Positions 1-10,354 are shown, numbered from the stretch's first letter. The stretch is DNA of 64,000 bases from Haliea sp. (GCA_030730585.1 JANQUV010000101.1:3881-67880), one strand, 5' to 3'. Notes: a model not told the origin generated them from the letters alone. Translations and numbers: made by a program.

Positions 1-896
1 CGATATTCGATTTCCAGGCGATTGATCAAGTCGGCAATCGGCAGAATATCATGGATGGCCCCCACCCCTTGGCCTGCGGACCACACGTCGCGCCAGCGTT
101 TGGCATCGCTGGTGGAAGCGGCGATGTCGATTTTGGCGCCATCGGGCATGTTGGCAGGGTCATAGCCTGCGTTCACCAGGCTTGCGCGTAGCCAGTTGGC
201 TTTCACGCCCGTTAAAGCATCAGAGCAGACGATGTCCGCACTGTTGGCTTCGACCACCATCTGCTTGTAGGCCTGCTCCGCCATGCTTTCTTCCGTGGCG
301 ATGAAACGTGTGCCCATATAGGCATAGTTGGCGCCTAACACCTGCGCGGCGCGCACCCCGCGGCCGCTGGAAATACCGCCCCCGAGCACGATGTCGCCAT
401 CCCAGAACTGTCGAACCTCCTCCACAAAGGCGAAGCCGGATTGCTGGCCCGTGTGGCCACCTGCACCTGCAGCCACCAGCACCAAGCCGTCGACGCCGGC
501 TTCGATAGCTTTGGCGGCGAAGCGCGTATCAATGACGTCGGCGAACACTTTGCCGCCGTAGCCGTGCACGGCCTCAATGGCTTCTCGCGGGCTACCGAGC
601 GCGGAAATCACCAGCGGCGCCTGATATTTAACGGCGAGTTCCAGGTCCTCAAAGCGGCGCGTGTTGGAGCGGTGCATCATCAGGTTGATGGCCCAGGGGC
701 CGTCACTTTCGCCGCCTGTTGCCTCGGTGATCTGTTGTAGCCAGCGCTCCAACTCTTCGAGGCTGCGTGCGTTAACCGAAGGAAAGGTGCCCACGATGCC
801 GGCGCGGCAGCTGGCGATGACCATTTCCGGGCCTGATTGCAGGAACATGGGTGCCTGGAACACAGGTATGCGCAGAGTGTCGAGAGAGCGAGACAT
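1..896 (-). CDS. Nitronate monooxygenase / 2-nitropropane dioxygenase-like flavin oxidoreductase (3' end truncated by window edge)
   Basis: Reverse-strand translation from the ATG at 896 reads MSRSLDTLRIPVFQAPMFLQSGPEMVIASCRAGIVGTFPSVNARSLEEL...VLVAAGAGGHTGQ..., typical of the NMO family; open to the window edge so absent from the ORF track. Confidence 0.85.
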   Translation of the reverse strand, partial: MSRSLDTLRIPVFQAPMFLQSGPEMVIASCRAGIVGTFPSVNARSLEELERWLQQITEATGGESDGPWAINLMMHRSNTRRFEDLELAVKYQAPLVISALGSPREAIEAVHGYGGKVFADVIDTRFAAKAIEAGVDGLVLVAAGAGGHTGQQSGFAFVEEVRQFWDGDIVLGGGISSGRGVRAAQVLGANYAYMGTRFIATEESMAEQAYKQMVVEANSADIVCSDALTGVKANWLRASLVNAGYDPANMPDGAKIDIAASTSDAKRWRDVWSAGQGVGAIHDILPIADLINRLEIEY

Positions 897-959
897 AGTA
901 GTATCCAGCGATTCGTAGTAGCTTGAGTTAGTAGTGGCTTGAGTTAGTAGCGGCTTGGG

Positions 960-1766
960 TTAGGGGCGTGTGAGCTTGGGCGGTAGTGGCAACAAGCCGC
1001 TGGTGCGCGCCATATACTCGGCGTAACCCGGTTTCTCCCGAGCCAGCTTTTTATCCAGCGTTTTCTGCCCGGTGACGTTAATGATCAGGTAGCTGTACGC
1101 GAGGGGCCCGATGACGGTCAACCAGCCCAGCGGCACCTCACAGGCCACCAGCCAGATTCCCCACCACACGCACAGTTCGCCAAAATAGTTGGGGTGCCGG
1201 GAGTAGCGCCAAAGGCCGCTGCACAGCACTGTGCCGCGATTTTCCGGGTTGGCGCGAAAACGCCGTAGCTGGGCATCGGCGACGGTTTCGGTGACCAGGC
1301 CCAGCAGCCACAGCAGGCTCCCTGCGATGGCAAACCACCCGAGTTGGCCGTCGCCGCCCTGCATGCCCAGCTGTATGGGGAGCGAGGCCAGCCACAGCAC
1401 CACGGCTTGCAGCAAAAACACTTGCCGCAGGCTAAACCAGATAAAGGCCCGTTCGGTGGGCACCCAGCTGCGCAGTTTGGTATAGCGCGGGTCTTCACCG
1501 TGTCCCCAGTTGCGCCCGATCAGGTGTGCCGTGATACGCAGCGCCCAAACCAGCACCATCGCCAGTAACAGCCACTGCAATGATCCACGTGACGGAGCCA
1601 GCGCAAAAGCGGCCAGGGTAATGGCAACAATAATCAACGCGAAGAACATATCGATAATGCTCACATCGCGCAGCGGGATGCTGGCCAGCCACAGCCCAAT
1701 GGCGCAGCCAAACGCCACCGGCACCGTGGTAATGAACAGGAAGAGCAGGTCGATTGGGAGGGTCAC
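960..1766 (-). CDS. DUF1295 domain membrane protein (steroid 5-alpha-reductase / isoprenylcysteine methyltransferase-like)
   Basis: 268 aa, multi-TM, C-terminal SGLWRYSRHPNYFGELCVWWGIWL motif. Confidence 0.85.
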   Translation of the reverse strand: MTLPIDLLFLFITTVPVAFGCAIGLWLASIPLRDVSIIDMFFALIIVAITLAAFALAPSRGSLQWLLLAMVLVWALRITAHLIGRNWGHGEDPRYTKLRSWVPTERAFIWFSLRQVFLLQAVVLWLASLPIQLGMQGGDGQLGWFAIAGSLLWLLGLVTETVADAQLRRFRANPENRGTVLCSGLWRYSRHPNYFGELCVWWGIWLVACEVPLGWLTVIGPLAYSYLIINVTGQKTLDKKLAREKPGYAEYMARTSGLLPLPPKLTRP

Positions 1767-1944
1767 GGCAACCTGTGGCTTTTATAAAGAGACTTGCAGT
1801 CTAGCCAAGCCTTTCCGAGCCCGCAAGCGCCGATGAATTTAAACTTGCATAAAAATACTTCATATCTATAATCAGAAAAAATCCACGCGCAGCGGGGCTT
1901 TCCCCGTCGCCCGACCCCGCACGCCCGACGCCTGGGAGATTACT

Positions 1945-3465
1945 GTGCAGAGCCTTAGCCAATTTACCGAATACCCGTCTGTAGAGCTGTGCATTGGAGG
2001 CGTGACCGAGTTTGCGGATGCCCCGTCATGGATCTATACATTAGACAACCCTTACCTGCACGGAGTGTATGCGCCAACCACCGATGAGCTCGATGTGTCC
2101 GGGCTTGAGGTGCAGGGCGAATTGCCTGCCGACCTCGAAGGCGCTTACTTCCGCAACGGGCCCAACCCTGTGTTCGAGCCGAAGAACCGCTATCACCCGT
2201 TCGACGGTGATGGCATGGTGCACGGCGTGTATTTCCGCGACGGCCAGGCCGCTTACCGTAATCGGTACGTTGATACAGTGGCTATGCAGGGCGAGCGTGC
2301 AGAGCACCGGTCAACATCACCGGGTGTGATGGGGCCGTTCGATTATTCTGTGTCGTCGTTTGGAATTAAGGACACGTCCAACACCGATGTGGTGTTTTTC
2401 AATGGCGACCTGATGAGCCTGTGGTACAACGCCGGGCACCCCTATCGTCTGGATGCGCATACCCTTGGCACCAAGGGCTATTACGATTTGCAGGGCCGCG
2501 CGCAACGGCGTATGTCCGCGCACTCCAAAGTCGACTGGGCGACCGGCGAATTGCTGTTCTTTGATTATGGCGATGAGCCGCCTTACATGACGTATGGTGT
2601 GGCGGACCCGAGTGGCAAAGTGCTGCACGAAGTGGCGATCGATTTGCCCGGGCCGCGACTGCCGCACGACATTGGTTTTACCACGAACTATACGATCCTC
2701 CACGACCTGCCGTTTTTTCATGACATGAATGTGCTGCGCCAGCACGGTTACCGGGTGCTGACGTTTCACAAGGACATTCCTGCGCGCTTCGGTTTGATTC
2801 CGCGCCACGGTGCGGGGAGTGATGTACGCTGGTTTGAGTGCGAGCCCTGCTACATTTTGCACACCAGTAATGCGTGGGAGGCTGGAGACTGGGTCATCAT
2901 GGATGGCTGCCGTTCAACCAACCCCATGCCTCAAAGCAAACCTGGCGAGGGCGATTTGGCGTCGATGCTGGCCTACATGCGCCTGGAGGCGAACAACTAC
3001 CGCTGGCGCTTTAACCTGCGAACCGGGGAGGTGCGTGAAGGGCCGCTCGACGACCTCAATACCGAGTTTAACAAGACCAACCCGCTGTATCACGGCCGCG
3101 AGAGCCGGTTTGCCTACCATCAGCACATCCCTCTGCACCACGAAGGTGGCTATACGCTGCGTTTTACCGGGTTGGTGAAGTACGACAACGAAAGCGGGAA
3201 ACGCTGGCAGTGGAATTACGGGAAGGGCGTGTTCGGCAGTGAGGCGGTGTTTGCGCCGCGCCGTGGCGCTGCCGCAGCGGCGGGGGAAGATGATGGCTAC
3301 GTGATCACCCTGGTAACGGACAGCACAACCTGGCAGTCGGATTGCCTGGTGTTTGAGGCGCAAGATATCGAGCAGGGGCCGGTGGCCCGAGTGCGCATGC
3401 CGCACCGCATTCCTTACGGATTCCATGCTACTTGGGCGCGCGGTGAAGATTTGTGGCGCGCCTGA
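1945..3465 (+). CDS. Carotenoid oxygenase family protein (RPE65-like dioxygenase)
   Basis: 506 aa, GTG start; GAYFRNGPNP, FDGDGMVHGVYF and four candidate iron-ligand His regions (MSAHSKVD, LPHDIGF/ILHDLPFF, CYILHTSNAWE, GFHATW). Confidence 0.9.
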   Translation: MQSLSQFTEYPSVELCIGGVTEFADAPSWIYTLDNPYLHGVYAPTTDELDVSGLEVQGELPADLEGAYFRNGPNPVFEPKNRYHPFDGDGMVHGVYFRDGQAAYRNRYVDTVAMQGERAEHRSTSPGVMGPFDYSVSSFGIKDTSNTDVVFFNGDLMSLWYNAGHPYRLDAHTLGTKGYYDLQGRAQRRMSAHSKVDWATGELLFFDYGDEPPYMTYGVADPSGKVLHEVAIDLPGPRLPHDIGFTTNYTILHDLPFFHDMNVLRQHGYRVLTFHKDIPARFGLIPRHGAGSDVRWFECEPCYILHTSNAWEAGDWVIMDGCRSTNPMPQSKPGEGDLASMLAYMRLEANNYRWRFNLRTGEVREGPLDDLNTEFNKTNPLYHGRESRFAYHQHIPLHHEGGYTLRFTGLVKYDNESGKRWQWNYGKGVFGSEAVFAPRRGAAAAAGEDDGYVITLVTDSTTWQSDCLVFEAQDIEQGPVARVRMPHRIPYGFHATWARGEDLWRA

Positions 3466-3586
3466 TGTCGCAGCAGCCCTAACCGCGGCCTTGTATTTCA
3501 GAAAAGTTGAGATACACTTGGTTCGTTAATGCAAGTAACAAGACGGGCCCCCGTTTTCAAAAATCATAATAGTGTAAGAGGCTCCC

Positions 3587-5908
3587 ATGAGACATTCCAA
3601 GCTCCGCTTAGCGATCCACACTCTGGCCATTGTGCCTTTCGCGTTGCCGTTGCTGGCCAACGCACAGCAACAGCTTGAAGAGGTTTTGGTCACCGCTGAA
3701 AAGCGGGAACAGAGTATCCAGGACGTGCCCCTTTCCGTCGCCGCCCTCGCCGGCAACGATATTGAAGTGGGCAAAATCAGCGGCCTGAACGACATCGCAT
3801 TCCGTACGCCCGGGCTAACGTACAATCAGTTCAGCATCGGCGAGCCGCGCATTTATATTCGCGGTATTGGTAACAGCTCGGACTCAGCCGGCAGCGACCC
3901 CGCGGTGGGTGTCTTCCTTGATGAGGTGTACATTGGCCGTACCGGCGGTGTGGGCTTTGACTTGTTTGATCTGGAGCGCATTGAAATTCTCCGCGGCCCA
4001 CAGGGCACGCTGTATGGCAAGAATACCAACGGCGGTGCCATCAATATCGTCACCTCGCGGCCTAGCCAAGAAACTGAAATGCGTGTTCGCGTGTCTACCG
4101 GTACCGACCAACTGCGGCATTTTCAAGGTTTGGCCAGCGGCGGGTTAACCGATCGTGTCGCGGGTAAGCTTGTTTACTCCTACCGCGATCGCGACGGCTA
4201 CGGGCGTAACGTGATCACCCCGGGTGACATCAGTACGCTTGGGAATCTGTCGCAAAGCCCTATTATCGGCCCGAGCATTGGTGCCGCCGGTGCGGGTGAA
4301 CGCCTTGATGATGCGCGCTCAGTAAACGTGCGTGGCCAGTTGATGTTCGATCTTACAGAGCGGGTTGATTTACTGCTCAGCGCCGACTACGCGCGCGATG
4401 AAACGGCAGGCCCATGCCGCCATATTCAGAACGTCGATAATGCCATTGCAGGCCTGGGGCCCTTCTGGGAGCTGGCGATGTCGGATGAGTACATGGCAGA
4501 CGAGCGTCACTGCGCCAGCCAGTTCGATACCTCGCAGAAGCGTGAAGTGAACGGCCTGATGGCTCGCTTCGAGGCGGATCTCGACTGGGGTAGCTTAACC
4601 TCTATCACCGCCTGGCGTTCCAGTGACTACAACTGGGTAGACGACCTCACCAGCCTGCCGCTGAACAACCTCACGGCACCATCACCTCCGGGTGTGCCTC
4701 TGCCCCCCGGCTTCTTTACCACCCCAGGCAACGTGATTGACGGCGCCGAGGAAGAGGCTTCGCAGTTCTCTCAAGAGTTCCGCCTCGCTGGCAACACCGA
4801 TCGGGTGAACTGGCTGGCAGGCGTGTTCTTCATGGAAGAGGATGTGGAGCGCGCTGAAGAGTTCTACACGCAATACAGCACGCCTCTGCAGGGCTTGGGT
4901 TTGGCGGGCATCGGTGATGTGTTGTTTACTCAGGACAACACTACCACCAGCTATGCGGTCTATGGGCAGGCCGATTGGTCACTCACCGACCAGCTCACGC
5001 TCACTTACGGGGTGCGCTGGGCCGAGGACGAAAAGGAGATCACTCAAAATTCTATCGACTTGTTGGACACCACACCCTCCGGTGTGCCGCTGATCCTGCC
5101 TTCCTTTGCTGCACCCGTGTCGGCGGATGACTCATGGTCAGAGGTTACGCATAAGCTGTCGCTGGCTTATCGCCCCACCGACGACATGATGTTGTATGCC
5201 ACGTATTCCGAGGGCTTCAAGAGTGGTGCGTTCCAGTCGCAAACCAACTTGGCGAGCGTAGCAACGGAAGCGGTCGACCCGGAAGTGGTGCAGAACGTTG
5301 AAGTGGGTATGAAGTCTTCATGGTGGGATCGCCGCCTGCAGTTTAACCTCTCTTACTACGATATGGACTATGAAGACCTGCAGGTGTTCGAGCTCAATAG
5401 TCGGTTCCTGTTGGTATTGCTCAACGCGCAGGCCGAATCCAAAGGGGTAGAAGCCTCTATTGACTTGGTGCCCATTGAAAACCTCACATTGAACACCAGC
5501 TATAACTGGAGCGACGCCTCCTTCAAGGAGTTCACCAACTCCAATGGGCTCGACCTTGCAGGCCGTGACCTGCCCTTTGCGCCGGATGCTGCTTTAACGA
5601 CCTCTGCCAACTATCGGGTTAACCTGGCCAATGGCAGCGCACTGGACTTCGGTGTCAGCTATAGCTGGAAGGATGATTACTTCACTGGCCCGCAAAACCG
5701 GCCCGTGGAGCGGCAGGCGGCGATTGAGCTGTTGGATGCCAGTGTGAGCTGGACCAGCGCCGACGGTTCTCTTGCAGTGGATGTGTGGGGTAAGAACCTG
5801 AACGATGAACTACAGGTCAGCAGCCGCATCGTTGACCCAACCGGTGTCACTTCCGAGTACTACATGCCACCGCGCACAGCGGGCGTAACGCTCACCAAGA
5901 GCTTCTGA
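3587..5908 (+). CDS. TonB-dependent receptor
   Basis: 773 aa; signal peptide, TonB-box-like LEEVLVTAEKREQSIQDVPLSV plug, GTLYGKNTNGGAINIVT, C-terminal aromatic beta-strand ending ..GVTLTKSF. Confidence 0.95.
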   Translation: MRHSKLRLAIHTLAIVPFALPLLANAQQQLEEVLVTAEKREQSIQDVPLSVAALAGNDIEVGKISGLNDIAFRTPGLTYNQFSIGEPRIYIRGIGNSSDSAGSDPAVGVFLDEVYIGRTGGVGFDLFDLERIEILRGPQGTLYGKNTNGGAINIVTSRPSQETEMRVRVSTGTDQLRHFQGLASGGLTDRVAGKLVYSYRDRDGYGRNVITPGDISTLGNLSQSPIIGPSIGAAGAGERLDDARSVNVRGQLMFDLTERVDLLLSADYARDETAGPCRHIQNVDNAIAGLGPFWELAMSDEYMADERHCASQFDTSQKREVNGLMARFEADLDWGSLTSITAWRSSDYNWVDDLTSLPLNNLTAPSPPGVPLPPGFFTTPGNVIDGAEEEASQFSQEFRLAGNTDRVNWLAGVFFMEEDVERAEEFYTQYSTPLQGLGLAGIGDVLFTQDNTTTSYAVYGQADWSLTDQLTLTYGVRWAEDEKEITQNSIDLLDTTPSGVPLILPSFAAPVSADDSWSEVTHKLSLAYRPTDDMMLYATYSEGFKSGAFQSQTNLASVATEAVDPEVVQNVEVGMKSSWWDRRLQFNLSYYDMDYEDLQVFELNSRFLLVLLNAQAESKGVEASIDLVPIENLTLNTSYNWSDASFKEFTNSNGLDLAGRDLPFAPDAALTTSANYRVNLANGSALDFGVSYSWKDDYFTGPQNRPVERQAAIELLDASVSWTSADGSLAVDVWGKNLNDELQVSSRIVDPTGVTSEYYMPPRTAGVTLTKSF

Positions 5909-6069
5909 GCTGAACCTGGGCTGCTCTGGGTTTTCGGCTCAGGCAGCCCAGGCAGCTGCGGTGCAATTGACAGATGTCAGCATTGATGACGCGAGTGGAG
6001 GCTCGCGTCTATATCGCTTACTATATTTGCCAATGAAGATTGAACCCTCCCTGGTTGTCTCGCACGCGT

Positions 6070-7011
6070 ATGGATAAGCTAAGAACCCGCGCCAGCTCTA
6101 TCAACCGTGCGCTGGACCAAATTGGCGACAAGTGGTGCCTGCTGATCATTCAGGAAGTTTTCTGGGGCATTAATACCTTTGGTGGCATGCTGGCTGCCAC
6201 GGGCGTGTCCCGCGGTGTTTTGTCCAACCGTCTGACATGGCTGCAAGAGCAGGATTGCCTGCGCAAGCGCGTTGCCGGCGGCAGTTCCCGTCACCCTGTT
6301 TATCACCTCACGCGTAAATCGGTGGACATGTACCAGATGTCCCTGATGGCTGTTACGTGGGAGGAACGCTATTTCCCGCCCCCCGCCGAGGGCAAGGTCC
6401 ATCTGCGTCACCGCACCTGCGGCAACACTCTGCAACCGCGGTTGCGCTGCAGCAGCTGTCGGCAGGACGTGGATGGACGAGACGTAAGCTATCACCCGGG
6501 CCCGGGTGCCACTCGCGATGTGCGCAGTAAAAAAGTCCGGCGGCGCTCATCGTTACCGGCGACGGATGTTCCCGGTGAGCACAGCGTATACCGCAACCTG
6601 GTTGATCTTGTCGGTGATCGCTGGACCGCGAATGTCATTGCACTGGCTTTCCATGGCTTGCAGCGTTTTGATGACTTTCACCACGAGTTACCGGTGGCGA
6701 CGAATATTCTGTCTGACCGCATGCGTTTCCTGGTGCAGCGTGGAGTTTTTGTCACCCGTCCTTACCAGCAGCGCCCCCTTCGCCACGGCTATGAGCTCAC
6801 GGAGTTGGGTTGGGACCTGTTTCCCTACTTCCTGACCTTGCTGCAGTGGGGCGACAAATGGTGCGACCCGAACGGGGCGGGCCGGCCTATGTGTTTAACG
6901 CACACACTCTGCGGTGAAAACTTGCACGGTGAGGTGGTATGCAATCACTGCGGCGAAGAGCTGGATGCTCACCATGTTGACTTTACGATAGGGCCCGAAG
7001 CGCGGCTGTAG
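6070..7011 (+). CDS. Tandem HxlR-type winged-helix transcriptional regulator, each copy followed by a zinc-ribbon-like segment
   Basis: Two repeats: INRALDQIGDKWCLLIIQEVFWG..GVLSNRLTWL / YRNLVDLVGDRWTANVIALAFHG..NILSDRMRFL, followed by CGN..CSSC and CGEN..CNHC. First ATG in frame at 6070; the ORF track start at 6040 is TTG. Confidence 0.85.
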   Translation: MDKLRTRASSINRALDQIGDKWCLLIIQEVFWGINTFGGMLAATGVSRGVLSNRLTWLQEQDCLRKRVAGGSSRHPVYHLTRKSVDMYQMSLMAVTWEERYFPPPAEGKVHLRHRTCGNTLQPRLRCSSCRQDVDGRDVSYHPGPGATRDVRSKKVRRRSSLPATDVPGEHSVYRNLVDLVGDRWTANVIALAFHGLQRFDDFHHELPVATNILSDRMRFLVQRGVFVTRPYQQRPLRHGYELTELGWDLFPYFLTLLQWGDKWCDPNGAGRPMCLTHTLCGENLHGEVVCNHCGEELDAHHVDFTIGPEARL

Positions 7012-7104
7012 TCTGCCTGTCGGCATTGATTGCATAAACAGACTTTGCTGTGGCACTGTACGGGCCCCTATTCAAAATAACTGCCACCGCCCATGGAGAG
7101 CCCG

Positions 7105-8796
7105 ATGAGCGCCCTGTTTGCCAAACACCAGGATCTACTCAACAAAGCGTTGGACGCTTGTGCCCAGCGCTATGCCTGGAGTGGCTGGCCGGAAAGTCCC
7201 AGTAGTAAAATTCACGGGGAAGAGAAGCCGGCAGCGGGCCAGGCGCAGTTTGAATCATTATTAGGGCAGGACTTCCCGCTGGCGCAGCCGGCAGAAGTGG
7301 GCCGGGTAGGTGAAGAGGTGTCGCCCTATACCGGGGAGCCGCTCGGTGTACGCTATCCCAAGGTCGACCCTGAAGCCTTATTTACAGCGATTAATGAGGC
7401 CCGTCCCAGTTGGGCGGCGGCCAGCCCTGAAGCGCGTGTTGGCGTGTGTCTGGAAATTTTGCAGCGCTGCGGTGAGCAGCTCTTCGAAAACGCACACGCG
7501 ACGATGCATACCTCCGGTCAATCCTACGTTATGGCCTTTGCCGGTAGCGGGGCCAACGCCCTGGACCGTGGGCTTGAAGCCCTGGCTTACGCGCACAAGG
7601 CCATGCAGGATGTGCCTGCCACCGCGCGCTGGGAGCGCCAGTTTGGCCGCGACGGCGTGGCCAGCCTCGACAAGCGCTATCGTTTGGTGCCACGCGGCAT
7701 CGGGGTGGTGATTTGCTGCGCTACCTTCCCGCTGTGGAACACCTATCCGGCGCTGTGTGCCTCGCTGGCAACCGGCAATCCGGTAGTGTTAAAGCCACAT
7801 CCGGCGGCAACGCTGCCGGTGGCAATGGTGGCGCGCGCCTGTCGAGAAGTGCTGGCCGAAGCCGGCTTTGATCCCAATCTCGTGACTTTGGCGGCCGATA
7901 CCCGTGCTGCGCCGGCGACGCTACCTCTTATTCAACACCCCGACACGGCGATTATTGACTTCACCGGCAGCCCGCGCTTCGGCAGCTGGCTGGAGCAGAA
8001 TTGCCCGGGCAAGCAGGTCTACACAGAAACCGCAGGCTGTAATTCCGTGGTGCTGGAGTCCACCGATGACTTGCTCGCTACGGCCCGCGCCATTGCCCAT
8101 TCCTTGTGTCAGGCGTCGGCGCAAATGTGCACCAGCGTGCAGAACATACATATACCCGCCGCGGGGGTGAGAGTGGCCGGTGAGGTGGTACCGCAGGCCG
8201 CCGTGGCCGCGGCGATTTGTGTCGCGGTAGACCATTGGCTCGCCGACCCGCGCGCCGCGGCGACGCTCTGCGGTACGCTGTTTGACCCCACGGTGCAGGC
8301 TAATGTCGACCGCTACCGTACGCTGGCCGCAGCCGATGGGCGCATCCTGCGCGATTCAGCGCCCTACGAAAACCCGGGCTTTCCGCTTGCGCGCACGGCT
8401 ACTCCGCTGGTTATCGCGGCCAGTGAAGCGGATCGTGCCTGGTATCGAGAAGAAGTCTTTGGCCCGGTGTCTTTCATTATCGCCAACGCAGATGCAGACG
8501 CCTGTTTACGCGATGCCACCGGCAACGCCCGTGATTGTGGCGCCATTACGTCGCACGTGTACTCGACAGATCCTGTTTTTCTGGCACGCGCGGTGGATGC
8601 CTACCACGCGGCGGGTGCTTCGGTGGCGTGCAATTTGACGGGCATGCCCATCAACTTCGCTGCAGCCTATTCAGATTTCCACGTCACCGGGTTAAACCCC
8701 GCAGGCAACGCCTGCCTTGCGGACCTCGCGTTTGTCAGCAATCGCTTCCGCATTGTGCAAACCAAGTTCATGGGCCTGGCACCCGCCAACGCCTGA
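7105..8796 (+). CDS. paaN: Phenylacetic acid degradation protein PaaN (aldehyde dehydrogenase superfamily)
   Basis: About 563 aa ALDH-fold protein; MSALFAKHQDLLNKALDACAQRYAWSGWPESPSSKIHGE N-terminus and GIGVVICCATFPLWNTYPALCASLATGNPVVLKPHP. Confidence 0.85.
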   Translation: MSALFAKHQDLLNKALDACAQRYAWSGWPESPSSKIHGEEKPAAGQAQFESLLGQDFPLAQPAEVGRVGEEVSPYTGEPLGVRYPKVDPEALFTAINEARPSWAAASPEARVGVCLEILQRCGEQLFENAHATMHTSGQSYVMAFAGSGANALDRGLEALAYAHKAMQDVPATARWERQFGRDGVASLDKRYRLVPRGIGVVICCATFPLWNTYPALCASLATGNPVVLKPHPAATLPVAMVARACREVLAEAGFDPNLVTLAADTRAAPATLPLIQHPDTAIIDFTGSPRFGSWLEQNCPGKQVYTETAGCNSVVLESTDDLLATARAIAHSLCQASAQMCTSVQNIHIPAAGVRVAGEVVPQAAVAAAICVAVDHWLADPRAAATLCGTLFDPTVQANVDRYRTLAAADGRILRDSAPYENPGFPLARTATPLVIAASEADRAWYREEVFGPVSFIIANADADACLRDATGNARDCGAITSHVYSTDPVFLARAVDAYHAAGASVACNLTGMPINFAAAYSDFHVTGLNPAGNACLADLAFVSNRFRIVQTKFMGLAPANA

Positions 8797-8851
8797 GTGT
8801 TCGATAACGAGCGTTAGAGTATGGGCACGGCCGAGTTAATGCGCTGAGGTA

Positions 8852-10354
8852 TCACGGGCCATGTGTATTCTCGCGGAATGCCAATGCCTCGGCTATCTGA
8901 GGCACACCGATACTGGTGCAGCCGCCCATGTCAGCGAGTGTTTGCGCTACGCGCAGGCTGCGATGCAGGCCGCGGCCCGACAACTGCAGTGCGTCTGCTG
9001 CCTCCTCCAGTTGTTGCCGCGCTTCGGGTTGCAGTGCCCAAAGCTTTGCCAGTTGGCTTTCCGGCAGAATAGCGTTGGTGCAGTTCTGACGATCCATCTG
9101 CCGTTGGCGAGCCGCAAGCACGCGCGCGCGCACCTGTGCCGATGATTCCCCTTTCGCTTGTGTACCCAACAGTAAGCGTGCCTTGAGCCTATGCATACTT
9201 ACGTGCAGGTCAATACGGTCGAGCAGTGGCCCCGATAAGCGTTGCCGATAGCGCTGGATCTGGTCACTTGTGCAACGGCAGCTGTGCTCCGTGTCACCGA
9301 AGAAGCCGCAAGGGCAGGGGTTCATGGCGGCGACCAGCTGAAAGCGCGCCGGGTAAGTGAACTTGTGCGCGGCTCGCGAGAGGGTAATAGCCCCGGCTTC
9401 CAGCGGCTCGCGCAGCATCTCCAATGCCTGACGGCTGAATTCCGGTAGTTCATCCAGAAATAGTACGCCACCGTGCGCGAGGCTGATTTCACCGGGCCTT
9501 GGCTTCGCGCCGCCACCGATCAAAGCCGCCGCGCTGGCACTGTGATGGGGGTTGCGAAAGGGCCGCCGCCACAAATGCTGAAGGCCGGTACTGTCGTGGA
9601 AGCTGTGCAGTGCGGCACAGGTTAGCGCCTCATGCGTATCGGGCTCGGGCAGCAGTCCGGGCAGCCGGCTCGCGAGCAGAGTTTTCCCGGTGCCGGGAGG
9701 GCCGCTTAGCAGCAGGTTGTGACCACCGGAGGCAGCGATCTCCAGCGCACGCCGTGCCAGGCTCTGCCCGGCAACATCGACAAGGTCCGGGTATTGGGCG
9801 GGGTCTGCTGGCCGCGGCTGGTGATCTTGTACGGCCAGTGGATGGCGGCCATTAAGGTGCGCGCACAGGGTGAGCAGATCCTCCGCCGCAACAATACGGC
9901 TGCCGGGCACGGCCGCGGCCAGTGTAGCGCTCGCCGCGGGGGTGACCAAAGCGCGCCCGGCGGCGGTGCAGGCTAAAGCGGCGGGGATAATGCCTGGGAC
10001 TGCGCGCACATCGCCACTGAGCGCCAGTTCCCCGATAAATTCGTGCTGCGCGAGTGCTTCGTGTGGCAGCTGGCCGGAGGCGGCGAGAATGCCCAGTGCT
10101 ATTGGCAGGTCGAAGCGGCCGCCCTCTTTGGGTAGGTCGGCGGGGGCCAGGTTGACGGTGATACGGCGGTCCGGAAACTGGAAGTGCGCCTGCTGCAGGG
10201 CGCAGCGCACCCTGTCGCGGCTCTCACGCACGGCGGTTTCTGGCAAGCCGACAATTTGGAAGCTGGGTAGCCCGTTGCCGAGGTGAGTTTCCACCTGCAC
10301 CAGCGGTGCTTCAATGCCGGCCGCAGCACGGCTGTACACAACAGACAGTTCCAT
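8852..10354 (-). CDS. comM: YifB/ComM family Mg-chelatase-like AAA+ ATPase
   Basis: 500 aa; Walker A GPPGTGKTL, NPCPCGFFGD, LDRIDLHV; N-terminal MELSVVYSRAAAGIEAPLVQVETHLGNGLPSFQIVGLPETAVRESRDRVR. Confidence 0.95.
   Translation of the reverse strand: MELSVVYSRAAAGIEAPLVQVETHLGNGLPSFQIVGLPETAVRESRDRVRCALQQAHFQFPDRRITVNLAPADLPKEGGRFDLPIALGILAASGQLPHEALAQHEFIGELALSGDVRAVPGIIPAALACTAAGRALVTPAASATLAAAVPGSRIVAAEDLLTLCAHLNGRHPLAVQDHQPRPADPAQYPDLVDVAGQSLARRALEIAASGGHNLLLSGPPGTGKTLLASRLPGLLPEPDTHEALTCAALHSFHDSTGLQHLWRRPFRNPHHSASAAALIGGGAKPRPGEISLAHGGVLFLDELPEFSRQALEMLREPLEAGAITLSRAAHKFTYPARFQLVAAMNPCPCGFFGDTEHSCRCTSDQIQRYRQRLSGPLLDRIDLHVSMHRLKARLLLGTQAKGESSAQVRARVLAARQRQMDRQNCTNAILPESQLAKLWALQPEARQQLEEAADALQLSGRGLHRSLRVAQTLADMGGCTSIGVPQIAEALAFRENTHGP

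Noticed and set aside
2317-2862. Long antisense ORFs opposite the carotenoid oxygenase and many other CDSs (e.g. 30481..31248, 35028..35891, 34310..35167)
   Set aside because: Shadow ORFs from high GC and codon bias; the opposite strand encodes recognisable conserved proteins
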